Assembly: GCF_015832195.1 (NCBI RefSeq)
Contig: NC_052032.1
Coordinates: 8,190,618-8,254,617 of the forward strand
Direction of reading: 5' to 3'
Length of the DNA: 64,000 nt
DNA from: Motacilla alba alba
Lineage: Eukaryota > Chordata > Aves > Passeriformes > Motacillidae
Below, piece by piece: positions 38,276-49,500 of this stretch. Both the position numbers and the translations under genes were made by a program. How positions within the stretch are numbered: the stretch's first letter is position 1; each line of letters begins with the position of its first letter. The notes under the pieces were generated by a model. It was not told where the DNA came from. It ran no database searches and saw only the letters and a list, made by a program, of their open reading frames with translations.

Positions 38276-40857
38276 AACAAGCAAGGATGAGCTCTGGGCA
38301 GGGTGATTGAGTGGGTTTGAAAAGGAGAGGGGAAGTGGCAGCCTGTGGAGCGATGCTGGTGAAGCGTGGTGAGCTCTGACAGAGCCGTCTGATGCTTTTT
38401 CCTGGCACTCCCCGTGTCCCAAATTTATTCAGTTACGCACTGATTTCCCCAAGTTCTTGACCCAGAATGAACAGGAAGCTTCCCCTGCTCAGCCTCCCCC
38501 TCTCACCCAGCAAAAACGGTGGGGCCCATGCTGTCCTTTGGTGTGTTGAGGTTCAGTTTTCTGCTGTGGCTGCAGGGATTTGCAGGTGTTTTGTTTTTTT
38601 TTCCATATTCTCCAAGGCTGAGGATGCCCAAGCTCCTGCAGGGAAGCAGGGTGGGATCAAGGTTTCTTCCCCATGCATAGCTCAGGAGCTGCCATCAGCT
38701 GAGACTAAAAACAAACCCAGCTTTAGCAAATTCTCTTCTGCTTAACCTTTGGCACTGTGTTTAGCCAAGGATGCCTTTCCTTGCTTTATCTGTTCCTTGA
38801 GGAAACGCAGTTCCAGCCCTGCCCACTTATGGGATGCAGCCTATCAGCCCTCCATGAGGTGTAAATCCAACCTTATCAGGGAGAAAAAGCTTTTTCAGCC
38901 TCCCCTGCCTCTTGGAGACAAGTCCCAGGTCTGCTTTGGGGCTGGTTTATTTCAGCTTATCCCAACAATGCCAGGCACTTCCCATCTTCCCATGGAAAAC
39001 TGGGAGCATTAAGCACCTGAGGGAGAGAAGGGCCCAAGTGGCTTAGCTGAGGTGTCAGGGAGGGCTGGCTGAGGTCCTGGGGGCAGAAATAGCAGCTGGA
39101 AGGGTTTCCACATCAGCCACAGATTTCCTTGGCCGGGTTGGGTGTTCCCTGCTGGAGGGAATTCCAAAGGAACAGGTTTGGAGCTCTGGAGTGCCTTTGG
39201 AGATGGGGATGGTTTTATAATTTATGGCCTGAGTAGCCCCATAACACCCCCAGGACCCCCAACTCAGGGCTGGGGGTGTCCTGGAGGTCCCACCATGGCC
39301 CAGTTTCCCTGTGGGTCTTATGGGCAGGTGCTGGCCAGAGCTGCTGGGAAAAAGGAAATGTTCTACAGGGCAAAAAACTTGGAATTTTTTTGTTTTCCTA
39401 GTACTCTGAGCCCAGTTTTGGTGGTTACATTGCAAAAGAAAAAGCTGGAATAGTAATGGCAGGACTGGATTTATATTAACAAAAAAAAAAAAAAAAAAGA
39501 AAAGGGAAAGGGAAAGAAAGATGTTTCTTGTTTTAAAAATGGAAAATTGAAACCCACTTTGCAGACATTTCTGTTAATTTTGTAAAGGTTATTCACTGGA
39601 AACAATGACTAATGAGCTTCAATGAGTGCTCTTTGAAGGGTGGCTCGGGTAGGTCTGAGAGGTGCCCAGATGTTCATGAGCTGCTGCAGGGAGGGAAGTG
39701 ACAACCTGGGAATGGAGGAGGGAGCTCCAGGCAGCTCTGAGCTGCTCCTTCCCCAGTGGATCTGCGCCCAAAATGTGAACAGCATTCCCTTTTTTGGGGG
39801 GCAGTCAGTGGGACACATCCATGATCCAGCGACACCAAGGCAGATTTGGCCCAAAATTTCAAAAATATCCTTTTCCACAGGGCTGTTTGCCAGCCTGGCC
39901 AGGCTCCCTTTGGAGCTTCTGGTTCCTATTACTGCCCAAATCATCCTCCCAGTTTTGCTGTAACGCTCCTGCTTTTCCCCCGATGCTTTAGCCATGTTTG
40001 TCTATTATTAAATAAGAAAAATTTTCCCTCCCCTAATTAAAGTATCAGCTCTAAGCATCCAAGTAGTAAAGTCTTATGTAACTGTCTGCTGAATGAACTG
40101 GATTTTGGCATCGCGGTCGAGCAGCGTGGTGGCTCTTTAGGAAACTCAAGAGCAGTTTCTGCTCTGACCTTCTGGCTGTGGCTGTGTCGGGCTTCAGGGA
40201 GCAGCTGCTCCATTAACCAGCCCTGGTGCCTAATGAGCTTCCTCTGCACCTGGTTTTCAGTATGAAAAAAGCCTCCCTTTGGCTCTTTTCTGGGTTTATC
40301 AGATGCATTTCTAATCTCTGGCTGTGTCTGTTGCGAGTGGAACATTGAGGTGAGGCATGATGCAAAAAAAGGGGGTGATGCGAGGCCAGCTGGTGGGGTG
40401 GGAGAAGCAGAGAAGTTTTGAGGCAAATAAGCAGCTCTTGGGACTGGCCAGGGTGACTCTGCAGCCCTGCACAGGACCAGGTGGAAAGGAGTTGTTTTAT
40501 TGCTGATTTGGGGAGGGGTACAAAGCCCTTTTGTTTTTATTTTTTCCTGCACTTGGCTTGCTTGGGGCTGTCAGTGCTGTTGTATTGAGTGATTTGTCTT
40601 TTGGGGAGGTGGATTTGGGGCTGGGGGTGAAGCACAGTGGGTTCACACCTCGTGGAGCAGCCCAAGAGAAGCAGCTGTTCCTTGGATGTGGAGATTTTCC
40701 CCTGGCTTATCTCAGGGGATGTGCCCATGCCAGGAAGGCGGCCCTGCCACGCGTTTTGCTTTCCATTTCTTGGTGTTTCTAGCTTTGATTGCAGCCTCAG
40801 GCTGGTGTCTCCCTGAGCACCACCCATCCCTGACCCTCTGTGCTCCCCTCCCTGCAG

Positions 40858-40989
40858 GGTGACATCCAGCAGCTCCTGATCGTGGCGGACCCGCGGGCAG
40901 CCCTGGAGTACTGTGAGCACTACAGCCCCGACTGTGACACCGCCATCCCCGACTCGCCCCAGTCCCAGGACCCCAACCAGGATGAATAC
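40858..40989 (+). CDS. COL5A1: COL5A1 exon 5, end of TSPN domain and processing segment
   Basis: This 132-bp exon of 44 codons lies between acceptor ccctgcag and donor gtgagt, with complete codons at both ends. It encodes GDIQQLLIV, the two-cysteine motif CEHYSPDC that closes the TSPN domain, and the linker [12 protein letters not shown]. In the human chain, as I recall, BMP-1 cleaves between Ser and Gln in the matching SQDPN segment. The same residues are kept here, so release of the N-terminal domain by tolloid-type proteases is likely conserved. This is inference from motif conservation. Confidence 0.97.
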
Positions 40990-41824
40990 GTGAGTCTCTC
41001 AAGATGGTTTGGGGTGTAATCACCAATATTTGGATTCATTTCACTCTTGCAAACACGTGGCTCCTTCCTCCCGCTCAGCTTCCCTGCGACTCGTCTCCGA
41101 CGTCCAAGACAGGGATTGCTTTTAGGATTTCCACCTTCTGGGTTTGGCTCTTGGGAGTTTCCCTTCTTTCTGAGCTCCTTCCATTTGCAGAGATGGAAAG
41201 GAACATCTTTTTGGAGCTCAGAAACACAGGAGAGACAACGTGAGCCAAGTGTGGATTATTGACCTTCCCTGGCAGCTCCAGTCCTGTCCAGACCAGCACC
41301 TGTTTCTAAATTTCCAGTTATGCTGCTGGACTTGTAAAAGGATTCAACAGTTCTTTCTCAATATTCTGTGAAACAACAGGTGTTAAAGGAGGGAGAACCA
41401 TTTTCCCCTGGATTTGCTTTGAATCTCATTTTGGCAGAAATGCTCCCAAGTCATCTCCAGGAGCTGCTGTGCCCAATACTTTTTGTATGAAGGGTTTTCT
41501 TTAAAAAAAGGAAACACAATAAAAAAGGCTGGTTGCATTTGTATGTTTGCTGCCCAATCAGAAATGTCTGGGTATGGCTGAATTTAATGAGCATCACCTG
41601 AATTTTGCCTTTTTTAAAGCGGTCTCAGCTCGCTGCAGTTGCTGTCTGGCATCCTGAGCCACTGTCTTGGGCTGATTTCCTTTCAGCTGAGCCCGGACCT
41701 GCAGGGTCAGGGAATCCCCATGAACCAGTAATGCCATCAGCCCTGCCAGTTTATCTTTGGGATTAAATTAATCCAGCACCTAAGCAGGGCTTTGGGATGC
41801 TCACGGTGAGGCACAGCCCCAGGC

Positions 41825-42260
41825 AAGCGCCGCGGCCGCTCCGCCAGCGCTCCTGGAGAAACAATAAATAAGACAAATAAAACAGCACTTTGGTGGAGAT
41901 CTGTGGCAGCAGGAAAATAAAACTCCTCTTGTGGAGCCAGCAGTCCAACAAGAGCTGGCTTGTCCCGAGGCTGTGTTGCTCCATATAGGAATAACTCCTC
42001 CACGCGCCGGCGGCCGCTGCCAGGGAGAGCTGGGCTGGCGAGGAGCGGGGCCGTGCCCGCCTGGAACCAGCCTTTGTTTGGATTTCTTGCTGAAGAATGG
42101 CTGACGCCTTGGAAAGGCTGCAAGGATCTGCTTCCCCAGGGCCTCCAGCCTGCAGGCCTGGGGTGGCTGGGAAGTCACAGGGACGCTGTTAGCGCAGGAA
42201 CAGCGCTGGAGCGGCCGCGGGGCTCGGGGGCTTTCTGCCCCTCTCTCAGGGGATCAGGCG
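41825..42260. other. CpG-rich patch in intron 5 with three GCGGCCGC sites
   Basis: GCGGCCGC occurs at 41832-41839, 42010-42017 and 42211-42218, and CpG dinucleotides are far denser than in the rest of the introns. It could be an intragenic CpG island, an enhancer or an alternative promoter. Nothing in the sequence decides between these. Confidence 0.6.
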
Positions 42261-42312
42261 CGGCAGGTCTGGGAGGTTTCAGCAATCCAGGGTTAAAAAA
42301 ATATCCTCGAGT

Positions 42313-42525
42313 CACTGGTTTGGGTTGGAGGGATCGTAAAGCTTGTCAGATTCCATCCCCTTGCCAGGGCAGGGTCGCGTTCCGTGATCCCAGGTTGCTC
42401 CACACCAACCTGGCCTTGGACACTTCCAGGGATGGAGCAGCCCCAGCTGCTCTGGGTGACCCATCCCAAGGCCTCCCCACCTTCCTAGGGAGGAGTTTCT
42501 CCCAAACATCCCATCTAAACTCGCA
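42313..42525 (-). mobile_element. CR1 LINE 3'-end fragment
   Basis: In reverse orientation: ggtttgggttggagggatcg, ccttgccagggcagg, caacctggccttggacactt, ccagggatggagcag and catcccatctaaactcg. It ends about 90 bp before exon 6. Confidence 0.82.
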
Positions 42526-42611
42526 GTGTGAGGCTGTGATGTCCAAAGGAGCTGGCAGGGACACGCTGGGTGCTCCCCCCTCATTTCCTGCTTCTCCTCC
42601 TCTCCTTGCAG

Positions 42612-42758
42612 TACACGGACGGGGAGGGAGAAGGTGACACTTACTACTACGAGTACCCCTACTACGAGGACGTGGACGAAGCTGTCAAACCAGAAACCCC
42701 CACCACCAAACCCGGCCCTCCTGAAGTGGCTGCTGGAGAGAAACCCGAGACCAAGCAG
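42612..42758 (+). CDS. COL5A1: COL5A1 exon 6, tyrosine-rich variable region
   Basis: This 147-bp exon of 49 codons follows acceptor tccttgcag. It encodes an acidic, tyrosine-rich stretch (YTDGEGEGDTYYYEYPYYED) and then a Pro/Thr/Glu/Lys linker ending in KPETKQ. Tyrosines next to Asp/Glu are good tyrosine-sulfation candidates, a known property of collagen V N-propeptides. The donor is weak (cag followed by gtgccc). I place the border here because 49 complete codons result and exon 7 continues in frame. Reading on through intron 6 meets a stop at 42816-42818. Confidence 0.9.
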
Positions 42759-42872
42759 GTGCCCAAGCGGGTCCTGGCAGGGGTGTGGGTGCTGAGCCTC
42801 TGTAAAAGGGGAGGATGATGCAGAATGGTTTTGTTCCTCTGATCCTGGTGTTTTATTTCCTGCGTGTGACAG

Positions 42873-43121
42873 GATTATCCAGCTCCCACAGCACCCCCTG
42901 AGAGAGGGAACCCCGGGAAGCAGCCCAAGGAGGACGGAGCGGTGGATGATCCCCTGGTTGATGAGTACAACTACGAGACCATCAATGAGGAGTATTTTAC
43001 CCCCATGCCCTATGAAGATATCAACTACAACGAGGAAATCGATCCCCAGGGTGGCCTCACTGAGAATGCAGTGGAAGCTGAACTTCCCACGAGCACTGTC
43101 GTCACCTACAATGAGACTGAT
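42873..43121 (+). CDS. COL5A1: COL5A1 exon 7, acidic variable region
   Basis: This 249-bp exon of 83 codons has acceptor gtgtgacag and donor gtaatt. It encodes a disordered, acidic segment with a Pro-rich start (DYPAPTAPPERG), repeated Tyr-acidic motifs (VDEYNYETINEEY, MPYEDINYNEE), PTSTVVT, and an Asn-Glu-Thr sequon at the end. This region diverges fast between species, so the sequence resembles the human variable region in composition and in the PTST landmark rather than residue by residue. The acceptor tract is modest. The exon matters for surface exposure and tyrosine sulfation of the retained N-propeptide. Confidence 0.92.
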
Positions 43122-46009
43122 GTAATTTTAATTCATTAATTTTAATTTTTTTTAATTAACTCTGCTGTTTCATAGCCCTGGAAGCAAAGGAGACGGGAGC
43201 AGCCAGATGGTAAATCCATAAGTGGTTCAGGCAGCTGCAGGGAGAGGAAGTTTCTTGGAAAATGTTTTCACTCCAGATTTTTTCAGGGTGGGGAATGCAG
43301 ATATTTAGAATTTGGTTAAGGATTATTCCCCTGGAGAAAGCTGCTCATATTGACATCTGCATTTCCTCGGGTGAAGTGGTTGTCTGACAAAAAGAGAAAT
43401 GAGGGTTGCTGTTAAAATCTCAGTAAAAGCCTTTTATCCCAAAGTTATTAATATAAATCCTTAAAATGTTGATTTGCTGGAGAACATCAATATTTTTCAT
43501 TTTGCCATTTCCACTGAAAAGCATTTTCATGTTTTTCAGTTTGGGGTTTATTTAAAAAAAAAAAAAACAAAACCATTTCAACACTGGGACAAAGCCTTGA
43601 GTCCAAAACTGCTGCATCCACCTGGAGCGAACTCCTTTATGCTGTGCATGGATCTGCTCAGAGCTGGGATCAGCCCAGACCCCACAGCTTTTTCTGCTGG
43701 AATATTGAACTTTTACCTCCCCACGCTTCGATATCCTCCAGTTGAAATGCTGCACTCGAGACTCTCCTGTGCTTAAGACTTGCCCAGTTCTTGCTTTTTA
43801 TGTTGATGCTGAAACGGGTGAATGCTGGTGAGACTGAGATGAATTTTTGGGGAGCTGGGTGCTGTGGAGCTCACAGAGCAAGGAAATAATGGCACTAAAT
43901 GGGCAAATCCTTCATTATCCAGGAGCAGCAGCAAGGGAATCAGTGGTGGGATAATGTGGAATTATTCTCTGAGCAACCTGCTCTGGTGGACAATGTCCCT
44001 GCCCATGGCAAGGGTTTGGAACTGGATGAGCTTTAAAGTCCTTCCAGCCCACACCATTCCATGTTTCTGTAACGCTTCCAAACCCTTCCTAATTCCCAGG
44101 AAGAGCTTAGAGGTGCTTTCTCCAGGGGAGAATTATTTGTTGTGGGGCTGTCACAATTCAAGGCTGGCAAAAGAGACAGCAAAAGTTGGCCAGGATCCCT
44201 GGAGGTGGAAATTTGAGGGAAAAGGTGTCAGGGAAAGTGTCCAAGCAAAGATCTGAGCAGCTGGAGCGAGGCAGGTGCAGCTCCAAGGGCAGGGGGGGAT
44301 CCAGTCCACCAAAATGTGGTGGAGGAGGTTGGAGAGCCCAAAATGATGAACAGGGAGAAAAGGAAAAGGCTCCAGGAATTGAGGGAGACAACATGAGGGA
44401 ACCTATGGATGGGAAAGTTTTCCATTTCCTAACCAAGAGCCAGAAATCTTTGGCCAAGCTTGGACTTTGTGAGACAGAGGAATTAAAGATTGGATAGAGG
44501 GGCCTTAAATAAAAAGGTGGAAGAGGAGGGAGGAGGCTTCAAGGGCCACTTTAGTTGTTAAGGAAAGGAAATAGAGGAGGAAAGTTCAGGCAGGGAACTG
44601 CTCACTTATTCCAAATATCATCTTTCCATGCAAATAGACCTGAGGACCTCAATTAAAATATCAAACCAGACATTTTTGATATTCATTTCATGCAATTTGC
44701 TGTTCTCCTCAAACCCTTAGAGGCAGATGAGATTTTTTTTAGATTAGGGTTTTAAGGTTTCAAAGTGCAAAACCAGGTGAAGTATTTCAGCCGGGATAAA
44801 AGAGGGGGTGTGATAGTAACAGATCCCCTTGAACCAGCCCAAAGGAAAAATAATCCTGACCTTTCCAAGTTTTCTAATTAAATAATTGCCAAACTATAAT
44901 TTCTGCCAAGGCCAGTTGGTGTTTGCAGAGGTAAGAGAAGGTGGGCTGGTGAGTACCTTAGTTCTAGGCTTAGTCTTAGTTTAAAACCTCCTGAATTTAG
45001 ACCCAGATGTTCATGTTTATGAGTTCTGAGCAGTTTTGGCACAGAAAGAAGTTCTGGAAGTTGTGATGACACTGAAGTGACTTTGAATTCGTAGTAGTGA
45101 GGAGCTATTTCTCTAGGAAGCACTGGAAAGAATTCAATTTCTGGACTATTTTGGTCATTACCTGGATAGGAAAGAAACCAAATAAATCTCAGCAGCACAC
45201 GTTGTTCTTTGCAGGGCTGCTCAGAGCGAGGGGTGCCAAAGGCCTGTGCCTGCCAGGCTGCTGGGAGCACAGGGATATGGAGAGCAGCAAGGAAATTCTG
45301 AGCCTTGTCTGGGTGTCCTTGCTGTGCTCCATGGCATCTGAAAGGATTCTGGGAGGATTCAGGGATTGAGGCATCAGATTTGGAACAACTTCTGCTCCTT
45401 GGATGAGCCCAGGCGCAGATTGGATCCCAGACTAAACAAACAGGAGGCTTTCACAGACGTGAACTTGGGTTTTTGCACATTTCCTGCTGTAATTGGACAC
45501 TGACAGGGACACATCGTGGGTTTGGTGTGCATCTGAAATCTGGGAACGGATGTGCGAGTCCTTGGCCTTGATAATCCAGGGTCTCCAGCACCAGGGCTGT
45601 GAGGGATGAGGAGGATTTGGAGCCTGAAACTTCCATTACCTCTTTCTTCAGGCATTTGGAGTTTGCAGGATCCTCCTGACACGAGCTTTGTGCCGTGTTG
45701 TGTTTTCCTCACTCCAACTTTTCTACTCTCAGTGTTTTACTGGGGATCAGTGAAGAAATCCAGGGAAAGCCAGAGTGTGTATTTGACATGAAGCTTCTCC
45801 CATCTGTGTTCCTGCTGTTGGACAAGTCACTGGAGACTTAAAAATTCCAGAATTTAACTTTTCCCCAGGTTTTCCCCCCATCACTATTATTATAAATCAT
45901 CCTCATTTTACAAAAATCCCCCTCCTTAATCTAACACCACATTAATATTCCAGCATGTCCAGCTGGGAGAGAACTCCAGCCTGACCCATTGCTGCTCTTT
46001 CCTCTCCAG
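43122..46009 (+). other. COL5A1: COL5A1 intron 7
   Basis: No gene is seen. There is a CR1-like fragment at 43971-44073 and an A-run at 43554-43567. The remainder is unremarkable. The preceding intron 6 (42759-42872) is only 114 bp. Confidence 0.88.
43971..44073 (+). mobile_element. CR1 LINE 3'-end fragment
   Basis: In sense orientation: gagcaacctgctctggtgga, caatgtccctgcccatggca, ggatgagctttaaagtcctt, and ccacaccattccatgtttct at the 3' tip. Confidence 0.78.
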
Positions 46010-46162
46010 GCTGCTCAAGGAGGGGATGACCTGGATAAAGATTTCACTGAGGAAACCATAAAGGAATACGATGGGAATTATTATGACAATTATTACGACC
46101 GGACGGCCTCTCCTGACATTGGCCCTGGCATGCCAGCCAACCAGGACACCATCTACGAAGGG
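46010..46162 (+). CDS. COL5A1: COL5A1 exon 8, end of variable region
   Basis: This 153-bp exon of 51 codons lies between acceptor cctctccag and donor gtgaga. It encodes [17 protein letters not shown], a tyrosine cluster (NYYDNYYDR) and the well-conserved [15 protein letters not shown] that precedes the minor helix. The landmarks FTEETI and [14 protein letters not shown] match human COL5A1, while COL11A1 has a different sequence here. The tyrosines flanked by aspartates are sulfation candidates. Confidence 0.96.
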
Positions 46163-46360
46163 GTGAGAGGCCTTCTGCTCCATCCAGCAAAATTCTGCTT
46201 CAAAATGTTGGTCCTTCCATAATTTAGAGCAGAATTAGTACAAAAAAAACCAGGATTCACCCACCTGCAACTTGTATGTAAACAAGGAGGAGCTGCCCTG
46301 GGTGTTTCCTGCAGGAACCTCAGCAGGATTGTGCCAGGATCTCCAGCTCCTGCTGGGATT

Positions 46361-46395
46361 GGTGATGGTGATGATGGTGATGATGGTGATGGTGG
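46361..46395. repeat. TGA/TGG microsatellite in intron 8
   Basis: Repeated ggtgatggtgatgatggtga words, about 35 bp, some 50 bp upstream of exon 9. Confidence 0.85.
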
Positions 46396-46443
46396 CAATG
46401 TCCTCTCTGACTGTGTGGCTTTGTGTTTCCCTGTGTCCCACAG

Positions 46444-46500
46444 ATCGGTGGCCCCCGGGGTGAGAAGGGGCAGAAGGGGGAGCCTGCCATCATTGAGCCG
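46444..46500 (+). CDS. COL5A1: COL5A1 exon 9, entry to the minor collagen helix
   Basis: This 57-bp exon of 19 codons lies between acceptor tgtcccacag and donor gtaagg. It encodes IGGPRGEKGQKGEPAIIEP: three good Gly-X-Y triplets and then the AIIEP break typical of collagens V and XI just before the minor helix. The preceding intron 8 is only 281 bp. Confidence 0.96.
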
Positions 46501-49500
46501 GTAAGGAGCACCTGAGTTTGGGGTTTTGTTGGTTTTATCCCCCATGGAAAAAGGTGCAGAGAATTTATTCTCATTGGGACAGCTGGGAGGAAAACTTCCC
46601 ACACAAGAATTCCTTGGTTTATTGAATCTAAAACACTGTAATTGCATAATTTTATTTTAAAGCTTCAAGGAGTGACCCAAATCCTGAAGGAAGTGCAAGA
46701 ATTCCCATGAAATCTCTCATTTAGCAAAATGAAACCTGGGACTGGTGTGTTAGGCAGGGGGCAGCTCTCGTCCCTCAGGAGTTTGGGAGCATCCAGGTTG
46801 TATCCTGCCCTGAACTCCCAGCTTGGAGCTGGCTTAAATTGGGCCACCGATGGGAATAATTTTATCCCTGAGGGAATAAAAGGGATATAAAATAAATCCC
46901 TGCAGAAAGCTGTGGAGAGGTTTGCTCCTGCACAGCTCCACCATCCCACCAGCTTTCCTTTGTGGAACCCTCTTCCTTTGTTTTTCTGGCCTGATTTTGA
47001 GGTTGATTTTCCTTCTGAAGAACAATTCCAAGCTGTGTGTGCCCTTTACAAAAGCTGTGGGTGCCCAACCCAGCACCCCGAGGTGGGGAAGGAGCCTCCT
47101 GGTGGGGCTGGCTCAGGGGTTCCTGTGAGCAGAGCAAGAGGCTCTTGGTTAATTCCCATTTTCTCCCCTCTCTGGGTGCCAGGATGCCCAGGTACCCCAT
47201 TCCTGCTCCTCCCAGGCTGGAATTGGGGACCGGCTCCTCACACCCACCTGCCCCAGCCCGGTCCCTGCAGGCTGAGCTCCTGCTGGCTGCACACCCACAG
47301 CTCAATTAACCTCATTTTCCTTGGCAGAGGGCCAGCACAGCACTTCCCATCATCCTGAGGCCATTATTTCCCCTTTTAATTTTTCCTCCTTTTTCCTCTT
47401 CCACCTGAAGTTTCTGCAGGTGCTGGGAGGGGAGCCAGGCAGAAGCCAGGGCGCAGGAGCATGGCTTCAAAACTCCAATTTAGTCCCTTGTAAAAACATT
47501 TCTGACCTTTCCTTCCTTCTCTTCCTTTCTGGGTCTCTCACTCTGCAAACAAAAGGAGGAGCCAGCGATTTCCTTATCAGAGGGGTGGGAAGGGAAGGGG
47601 GGCAGCCAGACCCCAGGAAGATGATGGCAGAAACCCAGCCTGAAAAGCTACAAAGCGAACAAAATAGTTAAGTTTAATCATCCAGAAAGAATTTGGCCGC
47701 CTTTGCTATTTCAAAACACTGAAGCATGGATGGCTTTTGCCAGAAAGTAAACAAGACCAAATGCTGCCTTGTCCCTCTCCGTGCAGCTCCTCCTGAGCAG
47801 GGAAATTCGGATTTGCTGCGCTCTTTAGCTCTTTTTTTTCCCCCAGTTTTTGACGGGAGCTGCGGGAGAAGGGAAATAAAACCCAAGCACAGAGTTGGAT
47901 TCTGCTGGATTTTTGCTTCTTCCCTTTCAAAGCCAGCTGTCCTTCAATCCTTGCTCTGTGCTGACACTTGCTGGAGGCAGCGGGGCAGGGCAGGGGCAGG
48001 AGGGATGGAGAGGAGGGATGCAGGCATCCCAAATATCCCAGCTGTGGGGTCATCAGGCTGCTGGCAACTGCTCAGAGCCCTCTGTCCTTTTGGGGAGACC
48101 CCGGTGCTCCCCTTTAGGCAGGGTTTGCTCAGCAAACAGGATTGCGACAGGATTTCAGGCTGGTTTTGGGATGCTGGCTTCACTTGTGGGCGGTGTCTGA
48201 AGTGGAACCCCTGCCCTGTTTTCCCCTGGGACAATCCCAAATCCACAGTTGGCTTGCCCCACTCAATGGGATCACCCCAGTGGTGCTGTCCCCAAAACCC
48301 TGCCACGTTGCCATTGCTCCCAGGGATGAACATCCGTGGAAACACAGGAGGTTTCCTGCCAAGGAGAATCTCCAGACGTCCCCAAGGCCCCAGCCCGACA
48401 CAAACCAGCAGATAAATATGGAAAGATGCCAAGGATGTTTGCATCCCAAATGGGCCAATTATCCCTGACCCTTCCCCCTGGGGAGGAGTGTCCTGGGGAG
48501 CAGAGCCTTGGCGCTGTGTGTGCTCACAGCAGCACCCCAAAAACCTCCTGTGTGGGCTGGGATTCTCTGCACTCTGATTAATTTCTGGTTTAGAACCTGT
48601 CACACCGGAATGTGCCATCACTGGTCCCAGAAAGGATGGATTTTGGGGTGTCCATATGCTGGGATTTCAACAAGGATGGGTTTTGGGGTGTCCATATGCT
48701 GGGAGCTCAACAAGGATGGGTTTTGGGGTGTCCATATGCTGGGAGCTCAACAAGGATACATTTTGGGGTGTCCATATGATGAGATCTCAAGAAGATCCAT
48801 CCAAATTCCATCATTTTGGAGTGTCCATATGCTGGGATGGAATTTGGGGTGTCCATGTGCTGGGATCTCAAGAAGATCCATCCAAAATCTGTCATTTTGG
48901 GGTGTCCATGTGCTGGGATCTCAAGAAGATCCATCCAAAATCTGTCATTTTGGGGTGTCCATGTGCTGGGATCTCAAGAAGATCCATCCAAAATCCATCA
49001 TTTCATGGTGTCCATGTGCTGGGATCTCTGGGGTCTCCCTGCAGGCTGGAGGACAGGCGTGTGGAATTCACCCCTAATTCCCACCCAGTGAAATATTTCC
49101 ATGGCTGGAGCTGCACTGGACGTGCCCATGACCTGAATCCCTCCCTGCTGAGGAGCTGCAGAGCCTCTTCTGCGGTGGCAGCAGCAAATGTCCCCTCTCA
49201 CATCCAGACCTTGTCTGGGATTTGAAATGCTGTGATAATGAGCGTGGACACCAGGAAAGGCAGAGAACAGAGCTGGCCGCGCATTTTTTGGTGCAGAACC
49301 CCTGGTGGAAGCAGGGCTGGGCCATGGCAGGCTGCTTTGGGTTATTTTTTGCTGCTCTGGGCTTAGGGACTGTGGTTTTTTGGGGCAGGAATGCCTGGAT
49401 TTTCCTGCAGACATTTCAGATTCGTTCAGCTCACTTGGAGTGGGGTCAGCTGAGGCTTTTGGCACCAGAGCCTGAGAACAGTTTAGGGTGACCCCAAAGC

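Larger units (their letters stand above)
18784..40857 (+). other. COL5A1: COL5A1 intron 4 (22 kb)
   Basis: This is the largest complete intron of the window. It contains CR1-like fragments (23965-24167, 28085-28140, 28970-29046), a 32-bp minisatellite (37735-38275), a small triplicated 28-30-bp motif (27827-27915), long A or T runs (22187-22205, 27289-27311, 39481-39499), and two non-repetitive AT-rich blocks (25370-25620, 36360-36860). I found no embedded gene: the open frames here have no recognisable domains. Confidence 0.8.
40990..42611 (+). other. COL5A1: COL5A1 intron 5
   Basis: This 1.6-kb intron has a CpG-rich patch at about 41825-42260 and a CR1-like fragment at 42313-42525, ending about 90 bp before exon 6. 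Confidence 0.9.

Noticed and set aside
37516..38310. Overlapping 264-, 205- and 207-codon + frames and a 210-codon - frame
   Set aside because: All are produced by the 32-bp tandem array, whose period makes every frame repeat the same residues. No start context, domain or exon structure supports a gene.
18784..40857. Possible nested gene or structured noncoding RNA in the 22-kb intron 4
   Set aside because: I saw no tRNA-, snoRNA- or miRNA-like structure that I could support by eye and no exon series with splice borders; a covariance-model search would be needed to exclude it.
42759..42818. Extension of exon 6 to the in-frame stop at 42818 as an alternative last exon
   Set aside because: No polyadenylation signal follows, and exon 7 continues the variable region in frame after a normal acceptor. 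Kept only as a possible retained-intron product.
48632..49028. Regularly spaced repeats that might suggest a CRISPR array
   Set aside because: The spacers are themselves repeated, the unit is 40-53 bp, and the setting is a vertebrate intron. It is a minisatellite.
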